Below are positions 18,593 through 28,659 of a stretch of DNA of 64,000 nucleotides, piece after piece. A program made the translations under genes and the position numbers. The stretch is from Candidatus Melainabacteria bacterium (GTDB lineage Bacteria > Cyanobacteriota > Vampirovibrionia > Obscuribacterales > Obscuribacteraceae), in NCBI GenBank assembly GCA_003963305.1, contig RXJR01000001.1, positions 62,001 to 126,000 on the forward strand, given 5' to 3'. The notes under the pieces are model-generated. The model saw only the letters and a program-made list of their open reading frames with translations. It did no database searches and was not told where the DNA came from. Each line of letters starts with the position of its first letter. The first letter of the stretch is position 1.

Positions 18593-19330
18593 TCAAGTTT
18601 GAGACGACACGAGATTCTGAGCTGACGCCTCAGCAAATGATTTCATGAATTTGGTGGCATTTGGACCCTCGTTGAAAATGAGATCCAGAACCGTCACGTA
18701 GTGATCGAAAGGTGGGAAAAGCTGTGTGTACTCAGGATAATTGCTGTAATCCATCCACTCCACTGCAATACTTTCATTTCCAAACAACGATTCATCCAGA
18801 TAATCCTGAGCGGCAGGGCCGGAGAGGTAGACAGTAGCACCTGCTTGCTTGCATAAATTGACCAATCGCTCGTTGCGATCGCCTATCAATTGGTACTCAG
18901 TGCTGTCTGTGATTTTCGTTTGAATGCCCAGAACCTGACAAACTGTTTTTATAAATCTCTGATTGATTTTAGAGAGCGAGAGCTCCTCGTCATCATAGAG
19001 TGCCTGAAATATTTTCGAGTATTCTTGAAAATATCGCGCTCTGGAATAATTTTGACTGAGAGACGACCAGTGCTTGCGCCGCCACTGAGGATCGGCAACT
19101 TGCGCTTGCGCGACAGTAAATGTTGAGGTAAAGAGATCGGTAGTTGTAACCGGGATAGTCAGCCACTTCGACCCGGCTGCCGTCTTTATCTTGTTTCGAT
19201 TGCGCCAGTCATGTTTCGTGTATTGGACGCAATCATAGAATATGAACTCATCGACACAATTGATCAAGTCGAAATAGCCCTTCCAGGGAATGTAGTTGGA
19301 CTGAAGAATTGCTACTCTCTTGCTTTTCAT
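18593..19330 (-). CDS. WbqC-like family protein
   Basis: A 245-residue protein beginning MKSKRVAILQSNYIPWKGYF, followed by CVDEFIFYDCVQYTKHDWRN and KTAAGSKWLTIPV. This is the WbqC family hallmark (an N-terminal QSNYIPWKGYFD and a later D.vQ...dWRNRN). WbqC proteins sit in O-antigen clusters beside 4-amino-sugar genes and are thought to be transferases, though their reaction is poorly defined. ATG 19330 overlaps the TGA of the upstream membrane-protein gene as ATGA, which fixes the start. It is 23 bases from the GNAT gene downstream. Confidence 0.9.
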   Translation of the reverse strand: MKSKRVAILQSNYIPWKGYFDLINCVDEFIFYDCVQYTKHDWRNRNKIKTAAGSKWLTIPVTTTDLFTSTFTVAQAQVADPQWRRKHWSSLSQNYSRARYFQEYSKIFQALYDDEELSLSKINQRFIKTVCQVLGIQTKITDSTEYQLIGDRNERLVNLCKQAGATVYLSGPAAQDYLDESLFGNESIAVEWMDYSNYPEYTQLFPPFDHYVTVLDLIFNEGPNATKFMKSFAEASAQNLVSSQT

Positions 19331-21420
19331 GGTTTCTCTTCTGCGCTCGCTTTTGTCCAGATTTCCCAGCCGTCTCGCGTTGACGTATGACGATAGTATC
19401 GAGAAAGACGATGTCTGAGATCGACAAAACAATCGACCCATGACTTATAGCCAACCAACTCCGTTTTCGATGAATCAACGAGAACAGTTGGAACGTCACG
19501 TTTTTCGAGAAGCTCCACCAGTCTATCAGTATCGCTTTCAAAGGCGAGACAGCTGAACAAATCGATTACAGGAGCAGCAGTCTGGACACCGGAGAGACAG
19601 GGGATCATAAAAGATGACGCGGTCAAATAATATACGGGTCCGCTCTGGCTGGACGCTTTTACATAATTTGCTTTCTCAGTCAGTTCCAACGCCATGGCGC
19701 TGGGCAGGTATATTCCTGACACAATAGTTGCCGGCTTCTGAGCTGGACCATGCAACAGCTCCAATGCAGTAGTTTTAGCTGTGATGCCGGCGTTTTTCAG
19801 TTGCTGGCTTATGCGCGGCACAATCAGTAGCGATAGAACTGCAAGGGTCACCACAGCCGGCTCGATTATGCGAGATTTTCGATTCACACCGACAATTGCA
19901 GCCCGGATCAAATCAATCACCAGAAATGCATACAAGAAATAGCAGCCAATCAAGTACTGATCGCCTGGTGCCGGTCTATTGACGAAATAGGTAAACCAGA
20001 GCAAACACATAGTTGCAGTGGCAACTCGCAACGAGTTACGAACACCACCAGGAAATCTCGTATCCAGTGCAATACGCAAGATCGTGTATAGCGAATGGAC
20101 GACCATAAGGAATGGAATAGGTTGAAACTCAAGACGACCGCCACCAAGATAACCGGACTGCACCAGCAGCTGTTTGTTCTGAACGAGTTTCACGTAAGCA
20201 TTCAAATCAGGTGCATAACCGAGCATTAGCCATGCAGCAGCGTAACCGACGGTGGCAGCAGTCAACAGACCGCCCACAAATATCGCAGCCGTTTTAAGCA
20301 AGCCGAGCAATTTTGCAAAGCCGCTCTCAGGATTTCGCATATACAAGAACGCAAGAAAGCCTGCGGTTATGCAAAGGCCAGTTTCAAGATTGAAGAAAAT
20401 GACAAAACAAGAAACTGCGCCAAGCGTGAAAGCAAGCGCCTGCCTGGAGAGCGAACGACATGAAAGCATCGTCACTATGGCGATGGGAAAACCCAGAAGC
20501 CGCCATGCCGTTTGATTCGGGAAATACTCGTTCATTTGATTGAGCTGAATCAATGGCGCAAAAAAGGCTATGGCAAAAAGGCTGGCTACTTTTGCTCGAC
20601 CCGACAGTTTATAGAACAAAAAGGCAGCTGTGATGATGAATATGGCTTGAAAACTGCGCACCATTTCCACGTAGGTGCCAAAAGAGAAAGTGCCAGACTT
20701 ACTGCTGACAAAGGCGATCAAAATAGGTTGTATCAAACCGTAGAAAGGATCTACTTCGCGAAACAAAGGCTTGCCCGCCGCAAGCAATGCCCCTGGTCCG
20801 ACAACGTCGCTGTAGTGCGTTTGTATCTCGAGGAATTTACCGGCGGTCGAGGCAGTCAAATCAGGCACAACTATCAGCCCTGGAACCACCATCAATGCAA
20901 CGAAGAAGGTCAGCGCCGCACTGTAAAAGATTTTGGGAATGCCCCGACCCTTCTTGAAGAAAAAATACAAAACGGGCAAACAGACAAATCCGAAGGCAAT
21001 TCCAGCCGGATTTTGAAAAGATTTGAAGAGGAAAGCGGCAATGGCTATGAGCGCCACCAGATAGCGCCCACCATATGAGTTGTACTGGCGGAGCAACTGG
21101 TCACGCATGAACGGCGCAGCAATGACAAACAAGGCGCAGGCACCCAGCAGAGTGAAATACCCTTTGCTTTGCCAGATGTAGTGGCCGCCGCACCCCATCC
21201 ACTCAATAAGATGGGAGTGGATACCATACTCACGCGGAGGGCGGCTGCACTCACCGTTCAGCATTATGCAGATAGCCAGAGCGGCCATAGCAAAAGTGAC
21301 AATAGCGGCTACACCCGCTGAACTAGCCAGAGGTACGAATCTTTTGGCAGCAAAAGCCGTGCCACTTTCTACGGTGGCAGAGACAGGCACTTCAGATGTG
21401 TCAGCAGAAGTTTTGATCAT
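19327..21420 (-). CDS. Large multi-pass membrane protein, putative polysaccharide polymerase or GT-C enzyme
   Basis: A 697-residue protein with about 13 predicted membrane helices and a soluble C-terminal domain of about 150 residues. The domain includes VSGIYLPSAMALELTEKANYV and DTDRLVELLEKRDVPTVLVD. The first large loop has IQTHYSDVVGPGALLAAG. I do not recognise a catalytic signature, but size and topology are like GT-C proteins with a periplasmic C-terminal domain. It heads a minus-strand operon with WbqC-like and GNAT genes (ATGA overlap). It may polymerise or extend the lipid-linked repeat. Confidence 0.8.
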   Translation of the reverse strand: MIKTSADTSEVPVSATVESGTAFAAKRFVPLASSAGVAAIVTFAMAALAICIMLNGECSRPPREYGIHSHLIEWMGCGGHYIWQSKGYFTLLGACALFVIAAPFMRDQLLRQYNSYGGRYLVALIAIAAFLFKSFQNPAGIAFGFVCLPVLYFFFKKGRGIPKIFYSAALTFFVALMVVPGLIVVPDLTASTAGKFLEIQTHYSDVVGPGALLAAGKPLFREVDPFYGLIQPILIAFVSSKSGTFSFGTYVEMVRSFQAIFIITAAFLFYKLSGRAKVASLFAIAFFAPLIQLNQMNEYFPNQTAWRLLGFPIAIVTMLSCRSLSRQALAFTLGAVSCFVIFFNLETGLCITAGFLAFLYMRNPESGFAKLLGLLKTAAIFVGGLLTAATVGYAAAWLMLGYAPDLNAYVKLVQNKQLLVQSGYLGGGRLEFQPIPFLMVVHSLYTILRIALDTRFPGGVRNSLRVATATMCLLWFTYFVNRPAPGDQYLIGCYFLYAFLVIDLIRAAIVGVNRKSRIIEPAVVTLAVLSLLIVPRISQQLKNAGITAKTTALELLHGPAQKPATIVSGIYLPSAMALELTEKANYVKASSQSGPVYYLTASSFMIPCLSGVQTAAPVIDLFSCLAFESDTDRLVELLEKRDVPTVLVDSSKTELVGYKSWVDCFVDLRHRLSRYYRHTSTRDGWEIWTKASAEEKP

Positions 21421-21675
21421 TCAAACCGCGCCGAGACCGAGCCATCGACATTTGCCAAGTATCGCATTCCTGAGCTCATTGAAACTGAGAACAAGTTCAA
21501 CAAAGCAGCCTGTTACGTAATCAGCATCCTGTATTACCGTTCAGGCTCGGGGCGGCTTGCTTGATGAGGAGGAGTTAACTCACGCTTCGTTGAGATTCAT
21601 TACCCTCTGAACTTTCGCAGATATAATTGTCAGGAATCAAAAGTCATCAGCAGGCTGCCAATCCGGTAAGTAATC

Positions 21676-23223
21676 ATGTCTAAAAACGGACCGAAAATTC
21701 TAGTTTTCATCGTCGCGTATTTCGCGGCCGACCATATCCAGTCGGTATTCAATCGCATCGATCCTGCACTGCTGAAAAGTGACGACATCCACGTCCTCTG
21801 CATCGATGACGCCTCGACAGACAGCTCGTCCGAGACAGCGGCACAGTGGGTGAAGCAAAACGGTTACAAGAACATCACCATATTGCGCAACCCGGTTAAC
21901 CAGGGTTACGGCGGCAATCAAAAAATCGGCTATCGCTATGCCGTAGATAACGGATTCGATTACGTCATTCTCTTGCATGGAGACGGTCAATACGCACCGG
22001 AACTGCTCGGCGACTTCATTGACATTTGGAAGAAGACCGACGCCGATGTCGTACTGGGAAGCCGCATGCACTCAGTAGTCAGTGCCCGCAAAGGTGGCAT
22101 GCCTCTGTACAAAATCCTGGGCAACAAGATTTTGACAAACTTTCAAAATGCAGTCTGCGGCAAAAATTTGTCTGAGTACCACACCGGTTATCGAGCTTAC
22201 AGCACAAGATATTTGCGCTCTGTGCCATTTGAAGTCAACACCAACGATTTCCACTTCGACACCGAGATATTGCTGCAGGCATTCCAGGCTGACGCCAAAA
22301 TCGCCGAACTGCACATTCCCACTCACTACGGCGATGAAGTATGCCGCGTAAACGGAATGCGTTACGCAAAAGACGTTGCCATCGCGACCCTACAGTACAA
22401 ATTGAATAAATTTGGCATGTTCTGCTCGCTTAAATATCGCAACATCGGCACAAATATCTACGAAAACAAAAAAGACCAGCAATTTTCTTCTCACGCAGTA
22501 GCTCTTAAACAAGTTAAGAAGTATCAGCCTGCCAGATTGCTCGAGATCGGATGCGGTCAGGGTCTGCTTGCCAAATCGTGCGCAGATATGCCTGTAAAAG
22601 TAAGCGGCATCGATAAGATTTCAGCACCGACGAATCATTCAATGGAGAAGTACTACCAGGCCGATCTGGAAACTGACGACTTGCCTGTGGATCCGCTCTC
22701 ATACGACATGGTTGTGATGATGGATGTGATCGAGCAATTGGCCGCTCCAGAGAAATTCCTTTTGAAACTTCGCAATGAAACCACAGCAGATCTCGTGGGT
22801 GCAAAAGCTCCTGTGATTGTGATTTCAACTCCGAACGTTGCCTTTGCCAGCCTCAGGCTCGGCCTGCTGTTTGGTCGATTCAATTATGCAGACCGTGGAA
22901 TTTTAAACATCAACCACAAGAGGTTATTCACGAGCGCCTCGTTGCGTCAAACTCTGGTCGATTGCGGCTATGAGATTGAAGATTGGCGAGCTGTCGGACC
23001 ACCGTTTGAGCTTGTCTTGAAAGGTAAACTTGGCACTGAGTTGAGTCGTGTCTGCGACGTACTGGCTCGAGCTTTTCCAAATCTTTTCGGATTTCAGTTC
23101 ATCGCCATTTGCCGTCCAAAACCAGGTGTTAAGCAGCTGCTTAACCGCAGTGAAAAGTGGTTAGTGAGCGAGTCATCGTTTGACAACCGAGCTAAAGCAG
23201 ATCTTGAGCTAGTGCCGGTCTAA
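21676..23223 (+). CDS. Bifunctional GT2 glycosyltransferase / SAM-dependent methyltransferase fusion
   Basis: A 515-residue two-domain enzyme. Residues about 5-235 form a GT2 domain: ILVFIVAYFAADHIQSV, VLCIDDASTDSSSE, NQGYGGNQKIGYRYA and ILLHGDGQYAPELL, where HGDGQ replaces the usual DxD. Residues about 280-440 form a methyltransferase: ARLLEIGCGQGLLAKSC, MVVMMDVIEQLAAPEKFL and VIVISTPNVAFASL. The order matches the fusion at 11955, although the two differ strongly in sequence. A TATAAT at 21622-21627 lies 49 bases upstream and may be the -10 element. It is convergent with the next gene at a six-base gap. Confidence 0.9.
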   Translation: MSKNGPKILVFIVAYFAADHIQSVFNRIDPALLKSDDIHVLCIDDASTDSSSETAAQWVKQNGYKNITILRNPVNQGYGGNQKIGYRYAVDNGFDYVILLHGDGQYAPELLGDFIDIWKKTDADVVLGSRMHSVVSARKGGMPLYKILGNKILTNFQNAVCGKNLSEYHTGYRAYSTRYLRSVPFEVNTNDFHFDTEILLQAFQADAKIAELHIPTHYGDEVCRVNGMRYAKDVAIATLQYKLNKFGMFCSLKYRNIGTNIYENKKDQQFSSHAVALKQVKKYQPARLLEIGCGQGLLAKSCADMPVKVSGIDKISAPTNHSMEKYYQADLETDDLPVDPLSYDMVVMMDVIEQLAAPEKFLLKLRNETTADLVGAKAPVIVISTPNVAFASLRLGLLFGRFNYADRGILNINHKRLFTSASLRQTLVDCGYEIEDWRAVGPPFELVLKGKLGTELSRVCDVLARAFPNLFGFQFIAICRPKPGVKQLLNRSEKWLVSESSFDNRAKADLELVPV

Positions 23224-23229
23224 CTCGGT

Positions 23230-24777
23230 TCACTGATTTCGTACGTAGATAACAAAGGTCTCGGTCGACGTTATTGGCGGTTGCGTATTGCGATAGAGCA
23301 GTTTGTATCCGCGCTGCGCCAGTTCCGGTGACTCCTTATCAGTCAACAAATAGAGCTTTTTATCTTTGCCAAAACGAGCATCGATAATCTGACAGAGTTC
23401 ATCTGTGGTCAAAACGCGCTTCTCCGGACGGTTCCAGAGAGCGTGTGTGCCGAATTGATTGAGATTGGGATAAAACAACTTCAAATCAGGAAGATAGGGA
23501 AGCACTGTCAATCCAACATTGGGCGAGCAGACAACCGGGTCATTCTTCAAATCAAGTGTCCTTAAGACCTGCACAGTCTCTTCACCTGCAGAAAACGGGC
23601 GCTGATACTCAATGACACAGGCATAAATGCCAACGGCGGAAGAATAGATCAAGCTCAATAGGAGAGCTAAACTCAGTACAGAATCAAGCCGCGGTGTAGC
23701 TGTTTTTTCTTCTCGACTATCATCGATCCACAGACAATAGAGTGCCACCAGCAGGTAGAAACCCCAGTGTCGAACCGATCCAAAATATTTGATTGCAAAT
23801 AGCAAAAACAAGCCGGTATACGAAAACAAAAAAGTCAGCAACGCAAATCTGTTACTCCAGAGCCTTTTCACGATCAGAAAAATAGTTGCGAATGCAAGAA
23901 CCTTCATAATCAAGAGAACTGACGCGCTGAACATCGGTGCACAGACTCCGTGGTCCAATGACGTTGCGGGGTCCGGGAAAAAAGCGCCTTTGAACGTGTT
24001 CAAAACCGGATGAGCCAAAATGTTGAATGAAACTGTTGGCGGAAACTGTCCATCCGCTGGCGGTCTTACCTGCAAGATACCGATCAATATTCCCAAACTG
24101 GAGACAAGAAATGGTAGAAGCATCTTCGCCTTCTGCCGCCAGTTGGTGAGCAGATAGGCAGCAGTAATTGACATGGCAACAAGCATGCCGTGAACGTTTG
24201 TATTTGCAAGTACAGCAATCAATACAGCCGCCAGCAAACCGATACGCTTTTGTCGATGATAGAGTGCGGCCAGAGCAACGATAGAAAGAACACTGATTCC
24301 GTAACTTCTGGCAATCACTGAATATTCATAGACAAAGAGATAAGAAAAACAGATCAAGGCTCTCAACAGAAAGCTGAACGGAGCACAGAAGATGATGATT
24401 GCTGCAGTGGCCAGGGCAATCAACAGATTGGCTGCAGTCATTGCAAAATATGGCAGACCGGCTTTGGCGAATGGCACCAGAAACAGATACCAGAGGGCTG
24501 GAGAACCAATGTAGCCGGTGCGCGACACGATATTGAAAAAGTTTTCATCCCTGGCCAGCAGCCAGGGATCAGCTTCGTCACACCAGGGTTCGTGATGAAC
24601 CGCGGTGAACCAGGTCACTGCTGCGTAAAGCACTAGCAGTAACACATTTGCGATCAACGGTTTCGCAATTAACTTCCGTTCGAATGCTGAAGGACAAAGC
24701 AAATTGAATGACATAGCGCTAAGCTTAGCGGTACTCGCATTATGTGCCAAGTAAACGGCTGGAAGAGCGGCAGTCAT
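23230..24777 (-). CDS. Multi-pass membrane protein, GT39/PMT-like glycosyltransferase candidate
   Basis: A 515-residue protein with about 11 membrane helices. The first periplasmic loop reads HHEPWCDEADPWLLARDENF, followed by GYIGSPALWYLFLVPFAK. The acidic DEAD-like cluster plus the 'G.P.lwy...P' motif is what GT-C lipid-sugar-dependent transferases show. A short soluble C-terminal part contains VLTTDELCQIIDARFGKD. ATG 24777 has GGAAGG close upstream. The gene is divergent from a GT4 gene and convergent with the GT2-methyltransferase fusion. Function is by topology and motif. Confidence 0.78.
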   Translation of the reverse strand: MTAALPAVYLAHNASTAKLSAMSFNLLCPSAFERKLIAKPLIANVLLLVLYAAVTWFTAVHHEPWCDEADPWLLARDENFFNIVSRTGYIGSPALWYLFLVPFAKAGLPYFAMTAANLLIALATAAIIIFCAPFSFLLRALICFSYLFVYEYSVIARSYGISVLSIVALAALYHRQKRIGLLAAVLIAVLANTNVHGMLVAMSITAAYLLTNWRQKAKMLLPFLVSSLGILIGILQVRPPADGQFPPTVSFNILAHPVLNTFKGAFFPDPATSLDHGVCAPMFSASVLLIMKVLAFATIFLIVKRLWSNRFALLTFLFSYTGLFLLFAIKYFGSVRHWGFYLLVALYCLWIDDSREEKTATPRLDSVLSLALLLSLIYSSAVGIYACVIEYQRPFSAGEETVQVLRTLDLKNDPVVCSPNVGLTVLPYLPDLKLFYPNLNQFGTHALWNRPEKRVLTTDELCQIIDARFGKDKKLYLLTDKESPELAQRGYKLLYRNTQPPITSTETFVIYVRNQ

Positions 24778-24875
24778 AACCTTCCGAAACCTGAACCACT
24801 AACAGGTTCGACTGTTGTTAAACTTTGATACTGAGGCAGCCGTGGTTGTCTCGTTGCTTAGACGGGAGTAATACA

Positions 24876-26084
24876 GTGTCCGGCAGTAAAGCGGTCGAAA
24901 ACAGGGAGTCAGGCCATGCTACGCCTGGCAGCCAGTCTAAGCTGAGGGTGCTGCGAATCTCTCACAGTGCCACGGTAGACGCCTACAGAGAGCGCGATCG
25001 ACAGCTATCAATTCGTGAAGGCATAGAGCTGGAATTGATTACTCCCAAGTATTGGGACCATCTGGGTGGCAAGAACGAAGATATAAAAGAGAGGTTCCCG
25101 GTTTACCGAGCAGCCACTTTCGGCACAGGTTCGGTGCCCCTCTTCGCTTTTGATCCATTGATAGTAAAAAAGGCTCTGCATGACTTTAAACCCGACATAG
25201 TCGACGTACATGAAGAACCATATTCGGTATCAGGCTACGAGTGTGTTCTTCTCTCTCGGCTCTATGCGCCGGATTCAGTGTGTGTATTTTATTCCGCACA
25301 AAACATCCTCAAGCGCTATCCGCCGCCCTTCTGCTGGACTGAACAGTATGTATTCAAAAACTCTTTCGGAGCTTATCCTTGCAGCGAAGGCGTGCAAACT
25401 GTTCTGAAGACGAAAGGATTTGCGCAAAACTCGGCCGTTATTCCGCTGGGCGTAGATCTGGACTTATATACTTCGGTCGGCTCAAACAAGCGCGCAGACT
25501 ACCAGATCGAGAACGGTCAATTTGTGATTGGTTATTTCGGGCGCATCGAATCATACAAAGGCATTCAGTACCTGGTTGAAGCTCTCGCTCGCACTAAAGA
25601 AGCAAACTGGCGGCTGCTGGTAGTCGGCAGTGGTCCTTACGAATCAGACCTGCGGACTCTGGCAAGCAATCTCGCGGTGAACGAACGCATCATCTGGACA
25701 GGTCCGGTTGCGGGTACCGAAGTACCCGCTTACATGAGGTCTTGTGATCTCATTGCGGTGCCGAGCCTGACTACACGAACCTGGAAAGAGCAGTTCGGAA
25801 GAATAATTGTCGAGTCAATGGCTTGCGGCGTTCCATGCGTAGCGTTCGACTCCGGCAGTCTGCCCGAGGTGGTCGCTGACGCAGGGCTGGTTGTCGCAGA
25901 GGGAGATGTTGCCGAACTAACCGAGGCAATAAATCGGGTGGCAACAGATCCCGAGCTTAAAAAGACGCTCAGAGAGCGTGGCTTGGAAAGAGCTCGCAGT
26001 GAATATTCCTGGGGAAAAGTGGCACAGCTTATGCACGACATGTACGATAGAGCCATCATGCTGCGCAACCAGAGCCGATCTTAA
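24876..26084 (+). CDS. GT4-family glycosyltransferase
   Basis: A GT-B fold enzyme of about 402 residues. The C-terminal domain has VIGYFGRIESYKGIQYLVEA (about 212), LLVVGSGPYESDLRTLA and an E-x7-E region, KEQFGRIIVESMACGVPCVA, followed by GSLPEVV. The first 25 residues are polar and poorly conserved in appearance. I choose GTG 24876 because GGGAG lies seven bases upstream (24864-24868); the frame is open to TTG 24825. It is probably co-transcribed with nothing else, as the TPR gene 80 bases on has its own Shine-Dalgarno. Confidence 0.9.
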   Translation: MSGSKAVENRESGHATPGSQSKLRVLRISHSATVDAYRERDRQLSIREGIELELITPKYWDHLGGKNEDIKERFPVYRAATFGTGSVPLFAFDPLIVKKALHDFKPDIVDVHEEPYSVSGYECVLLSRLYAPDSVCVFYSAQNILKRYPPPFCWTEQYVFKNSFGAYPCSEGVQTVLKTKGFAQNSAVIPLGVDLDLYTSVGSNKRADYQIENGQFVIGYFGRIESYKGIQYLVEALARTKEANWRLLVVGSGPYESDLRTLASNLAVNERIIWTGPVAGTEVPAYMRSCDLIAVPSLTTRTWKEQFGRIIVESMACGVPCVAFDSGSLPEVVADAGLVVAEGDVAELTEAINRVATDPELKKTLRERGLERARSEYSWGKVAQLMHDMYDRAIMLRNQSRS

Positions 26085-26163
26085 TATTTTTCTACGTTGG
26101 CGCAGATGAAGGTACCCAAGTGGTATGCGATATACTTTAGCGTGCACTTAAGGTCACTAAAAA

Positions 26164-27276
26164 ATGCCGCGAAAGAGTTTTTCATCCGTCCTGAGTTTGC
26201 TGCTGCTCGCGGCGGCGCTAAGCTGTATCCCCGTCAAGGCTCAGGATGCGCTGTGGCGAACCTATTTTGTCTCCGCAGAAAAAGCGTATCAGCAGGGCAA
26301 TTACAAAGAATGCAAGGCATTGTTGGATTCTGCCGTAGGCGCAGCCAGAAAGTATGACGACTCGCTGATTGCATACTATTACCTGGGGCGCGTTTGCGAG
26401 CGGCTGGACAATCTCAAAGATGCCGAAAACAATTACAGAACCGTTCTAGACAATCTTGGTCCCAAGATCTGGGCTACGCTCCGTCCACCAGAAGGTACGT
26501 TGGATTGGGAACAGACAGACACCATAGACAGCCAACATACCCTAAGTTCAACTGAGTTCGTAAAACATTTTCGCCATCACAAAGCTCCTCTTCAGAGCCG
26601 ATTAGCCAAACCTATAACAACGGTCGATGTCTTGACCGACCTGGGACTGCTGATGCAGGAACAAAACCGCATTCAAGAAGCTGAACAGATGTTCAGACAA
26701 GCCCTGATGCTCTCCGAGCTGCGTTCAGAAACTGCAGCAACATCCCAGCCAAAGATTTTGCAGAGACTGGCAAAACTCTACGCAACTCAAAACAGAAAGA
26801 TAGAGTCTGACGCTGTCTACAGGCAGCTAGAAGAGTTGCGCGCAAAATCCATGCCTGGATTCGATCAACTCGTCGACAAAAATGTTAAGGATATAAATCG
26901 ACTCGGCAAAAACCGCGTTCTGACTGCTACACGACTGAATAATTTAGCCCTGTTCTGCGCAATCCACGGCGACTACGCCAAAGCCAGCTCACTGTACGGT
27001 CGAGCTCTGGAAAACTGCGATAGAGACGCCAATAAGGCGGACATGATGATCATCATGCGAAACTACGCCGACCTTCTGGAAGCGATGGGCAAAAACGAAG
27101 AGGCTAAGCGCTTTTTAGTGCAGGCGGGCGGACTTAGCAGTTCACTAGCCGATATTCATAACGTCTCAAAAAACGTGATGATGACTTCGCCAAACCTTTC
27201 TCAATCGACTGACAAAACCGTTGATACGGAAAAGTCTGCAGTCGCCGATAAGACTTCCGAAAACGAAAGCAAATAG
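26164..27276 (+). CDS. Exported TPR-repeat protein
   Basis: A 370-residue protein with a Sec signal peptide (MPRKSFSS, hydrophobic LLLLAAALSCIPV, cleavage after VKA about residue 27). Three TPR-like helix pairs follow: AYQQGNYKECKALLDSAVG (about 38), IQEAEQMFRQALML (about 172) and FCAIHGDYAKASSLYGRAL (about 276). The C-terminus is polar and disordered. TPR proteins of this kind serve as periplasmic scaffolds, and in polysaccharide loci they often accompany secretion machinery. AAGGT sits nine bases before the ATG. No enzymatic motif is present. Confidence 0.85.
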   Translation: MPRKSFSSVLSLLLLAAALSCIPVKAQDALWRTYFVSAEKAYQQGNYKECKALLDSAVGAARKYDDSLIAYYYLGRVCERLDNLKDAENNYRTVLDNLGPKIWATLRPPEGTLDWEQTDTIDSQHTLSSTEFVKHFRHHKAPLQSRLAKPITTVDVLTDLGLLMQEQNRIQEAEQMFRQALMLSELRSETAATSQPKILQRLAKLYATQNRKIESDAVYRQLEELRAKSMPGFDQLVDKNVKDINRLGKNRVLTATRLNNLALFCAIHGDYAKASSLYGRALENCDRDANKADMMIIMRNYADLLEAMGKNEEAKRFLVQAGGLSSSLADIHNVSKNVMMTSPNLSQSTDKTVDTEKSAVADKTSENESK

Positions 27277-27336
27277 TGAGCGCATTCGCCACCACAGACG
27301 GTGCATCAGATCCAACCACTCTGATCAGGCTCTGAA

Positions 27337-28479
27337 TCAAATTGGCGCTGGTGATAGAACTGAACGATAAATACTCACGATTTTCTCAGCCATCTGATCG
27401 CTGCTGAAGTTTTGCATGGCTCGTTCTCGTCCGGCGTTTCCGAAGTTTTCTCGCATCTGCTTATCAGACGAAAGTTGTTGAATCGCTTCACCGAGCGCCG
27501 CATCATCATCTGGCGGCACCAGAAGTCCTGTCACCCGGTCGTCTACGATCGTGCCAAGACCAGGTCCCATCGTCCCAACTACAGGTAGCCCAGACATCAT
27601 GGCTTCGACTGCAGACATTCCGAAGGGCTCAGCTTTCGACGGCAATACAAAAACATCTGCAGATGCCAGCAATTTTCTCACGTCTCGCCTGTAGCCCAGC
27701 AACTTGACGCGATTTTGCAGATTCAGCGTCTGAACCAGTCGCTCAAGCTCTTCCTTCTGAGAGCCGTCACCAACGATCCAGGCGGTCACTTTCTCATCTG
27801 GATCAAGTCTCGCACACGCCTTAACCAAACAGTCGAAATTCTTCTCCGGCTCAAGCCGGCCTACTCCAATTACCACTATCTCATCATCGTCAGCGGCAAA
27901 CTCACGGCGAGTCTCCTTGCGAACGGACCGATCGACATCAAAAACAGGAATACCTGGATGAACAACAGTTGTTTTCTGCTCCGCCACTGCCTCTCTCTGG
28001 ATGAGTTCAGCAGCGACATTTTTCGTAATCGGCAAGAAATGAGCTATAGCCTTATTCTTGAAGATCTGGCAGGTGTTCCACATTTCGCGAGCCGGTGAAC
28101 GATAACTCATATAGTTCGGTTTGTCGAAATGAACCGACATGATTACTGGCAGATCAACCATTTTCGCGGCAATTGTTCCAACAAAAGAATCCAAACCAAG
28201 ATGAACGTGAACGAGGTCAATCTTGTGTTTTCTGAAGAATGTCGAGAGTGCCACCATTGAGCGAATATCAAAATATCCAGACACTGGTACAAAATCGATC
28301 TCGGCATTGGCACCAACGAATTTTTGTGAAATTGCGCCCTCTGCCGTACAGATGATTACGGGCTTAACTGAGCTTGATTTCGAAGATGCGAGTAGATTGT
28401 AAACATAGTTTTCCACACCCCAGACGCCATCGCCAAACAGCAAGTGGGCAACGCGAATAGTGTTGAGAGAAGCGTTCAT
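27337..28479 (-). CDS. GT4-family glycosyltransferase
   Basis: A GT-B enzyme of about 380 residues. The N-terminus IRVAHLLFGDGVWGVENYVY gives the acceptor-side glycine motif. The C-terminal part has VVIGVGRLEPEKNFDCLVKA (about 198), AWIVGDGSQKEELERLV and EPFGMSAVEAMMSGLPVVG (E-x7-E). ATG 28479 gives a normal GT4 N-terminus; the frame remains open upstream to 28548. It is divergent from the O-antigen ligase-like gene, which shares the roughly 180-base intergenic region. Confidence 0.9.
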   Translation of the reverse strand: MNASLNTIRVAHLLFGDGVWGVENYVYNLLASSKSSSVKPVIICTAEGAISQKFVGANAEIDFVPVSGYFDIRSMVALSTFFRKHKIDLVHVHLGLDSFVGTIAAKMVDLPVIMSVHFDKPNYMSYRSPAREMWNTCQIFKNKAIAHFLPITKNVAAELIQREAVAEQKTTVVHPGIPVFDVDRSVRKETRREFAADDDEIVVIGVGRLEPEKNFDCLVKACARLDPDEKVTAWIVGDGSQKEELERLVQTLNLQNRVKLLGYRRDVRKLLASADVFVLPSKAEPFGMSAVEAMMSGLPVVGTMGPGLGTIVDDRVTGLLVPPDDDAALGEAIQQLSSDKQMRENFGNAGRERAMQNFSSDQMAEKIVSIYRSVLSPAPI

Positions 28480-28659
28480 GAGGTTTCCAGCTCGACCAGA
28501 CCTAAGCATTTTACCTGGCTTAGTACTAAGGTGATAGTGCGGGCTCACACATCGACACTTTACGCGATGCAGCCGTCAATCTCTTTGTGGAAACTTTCTA
28601 AGGTTGTCAGGGCGGGCTGACATCACGTATATACTGAGTCTGTTGACTTGGAAGACCTC

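Noticed and set aside
20512-21078. 188-residue plus-strand frame
   Set aside because: It is antisense to the large membrane protein and has a polar, repetitive shadow composition.
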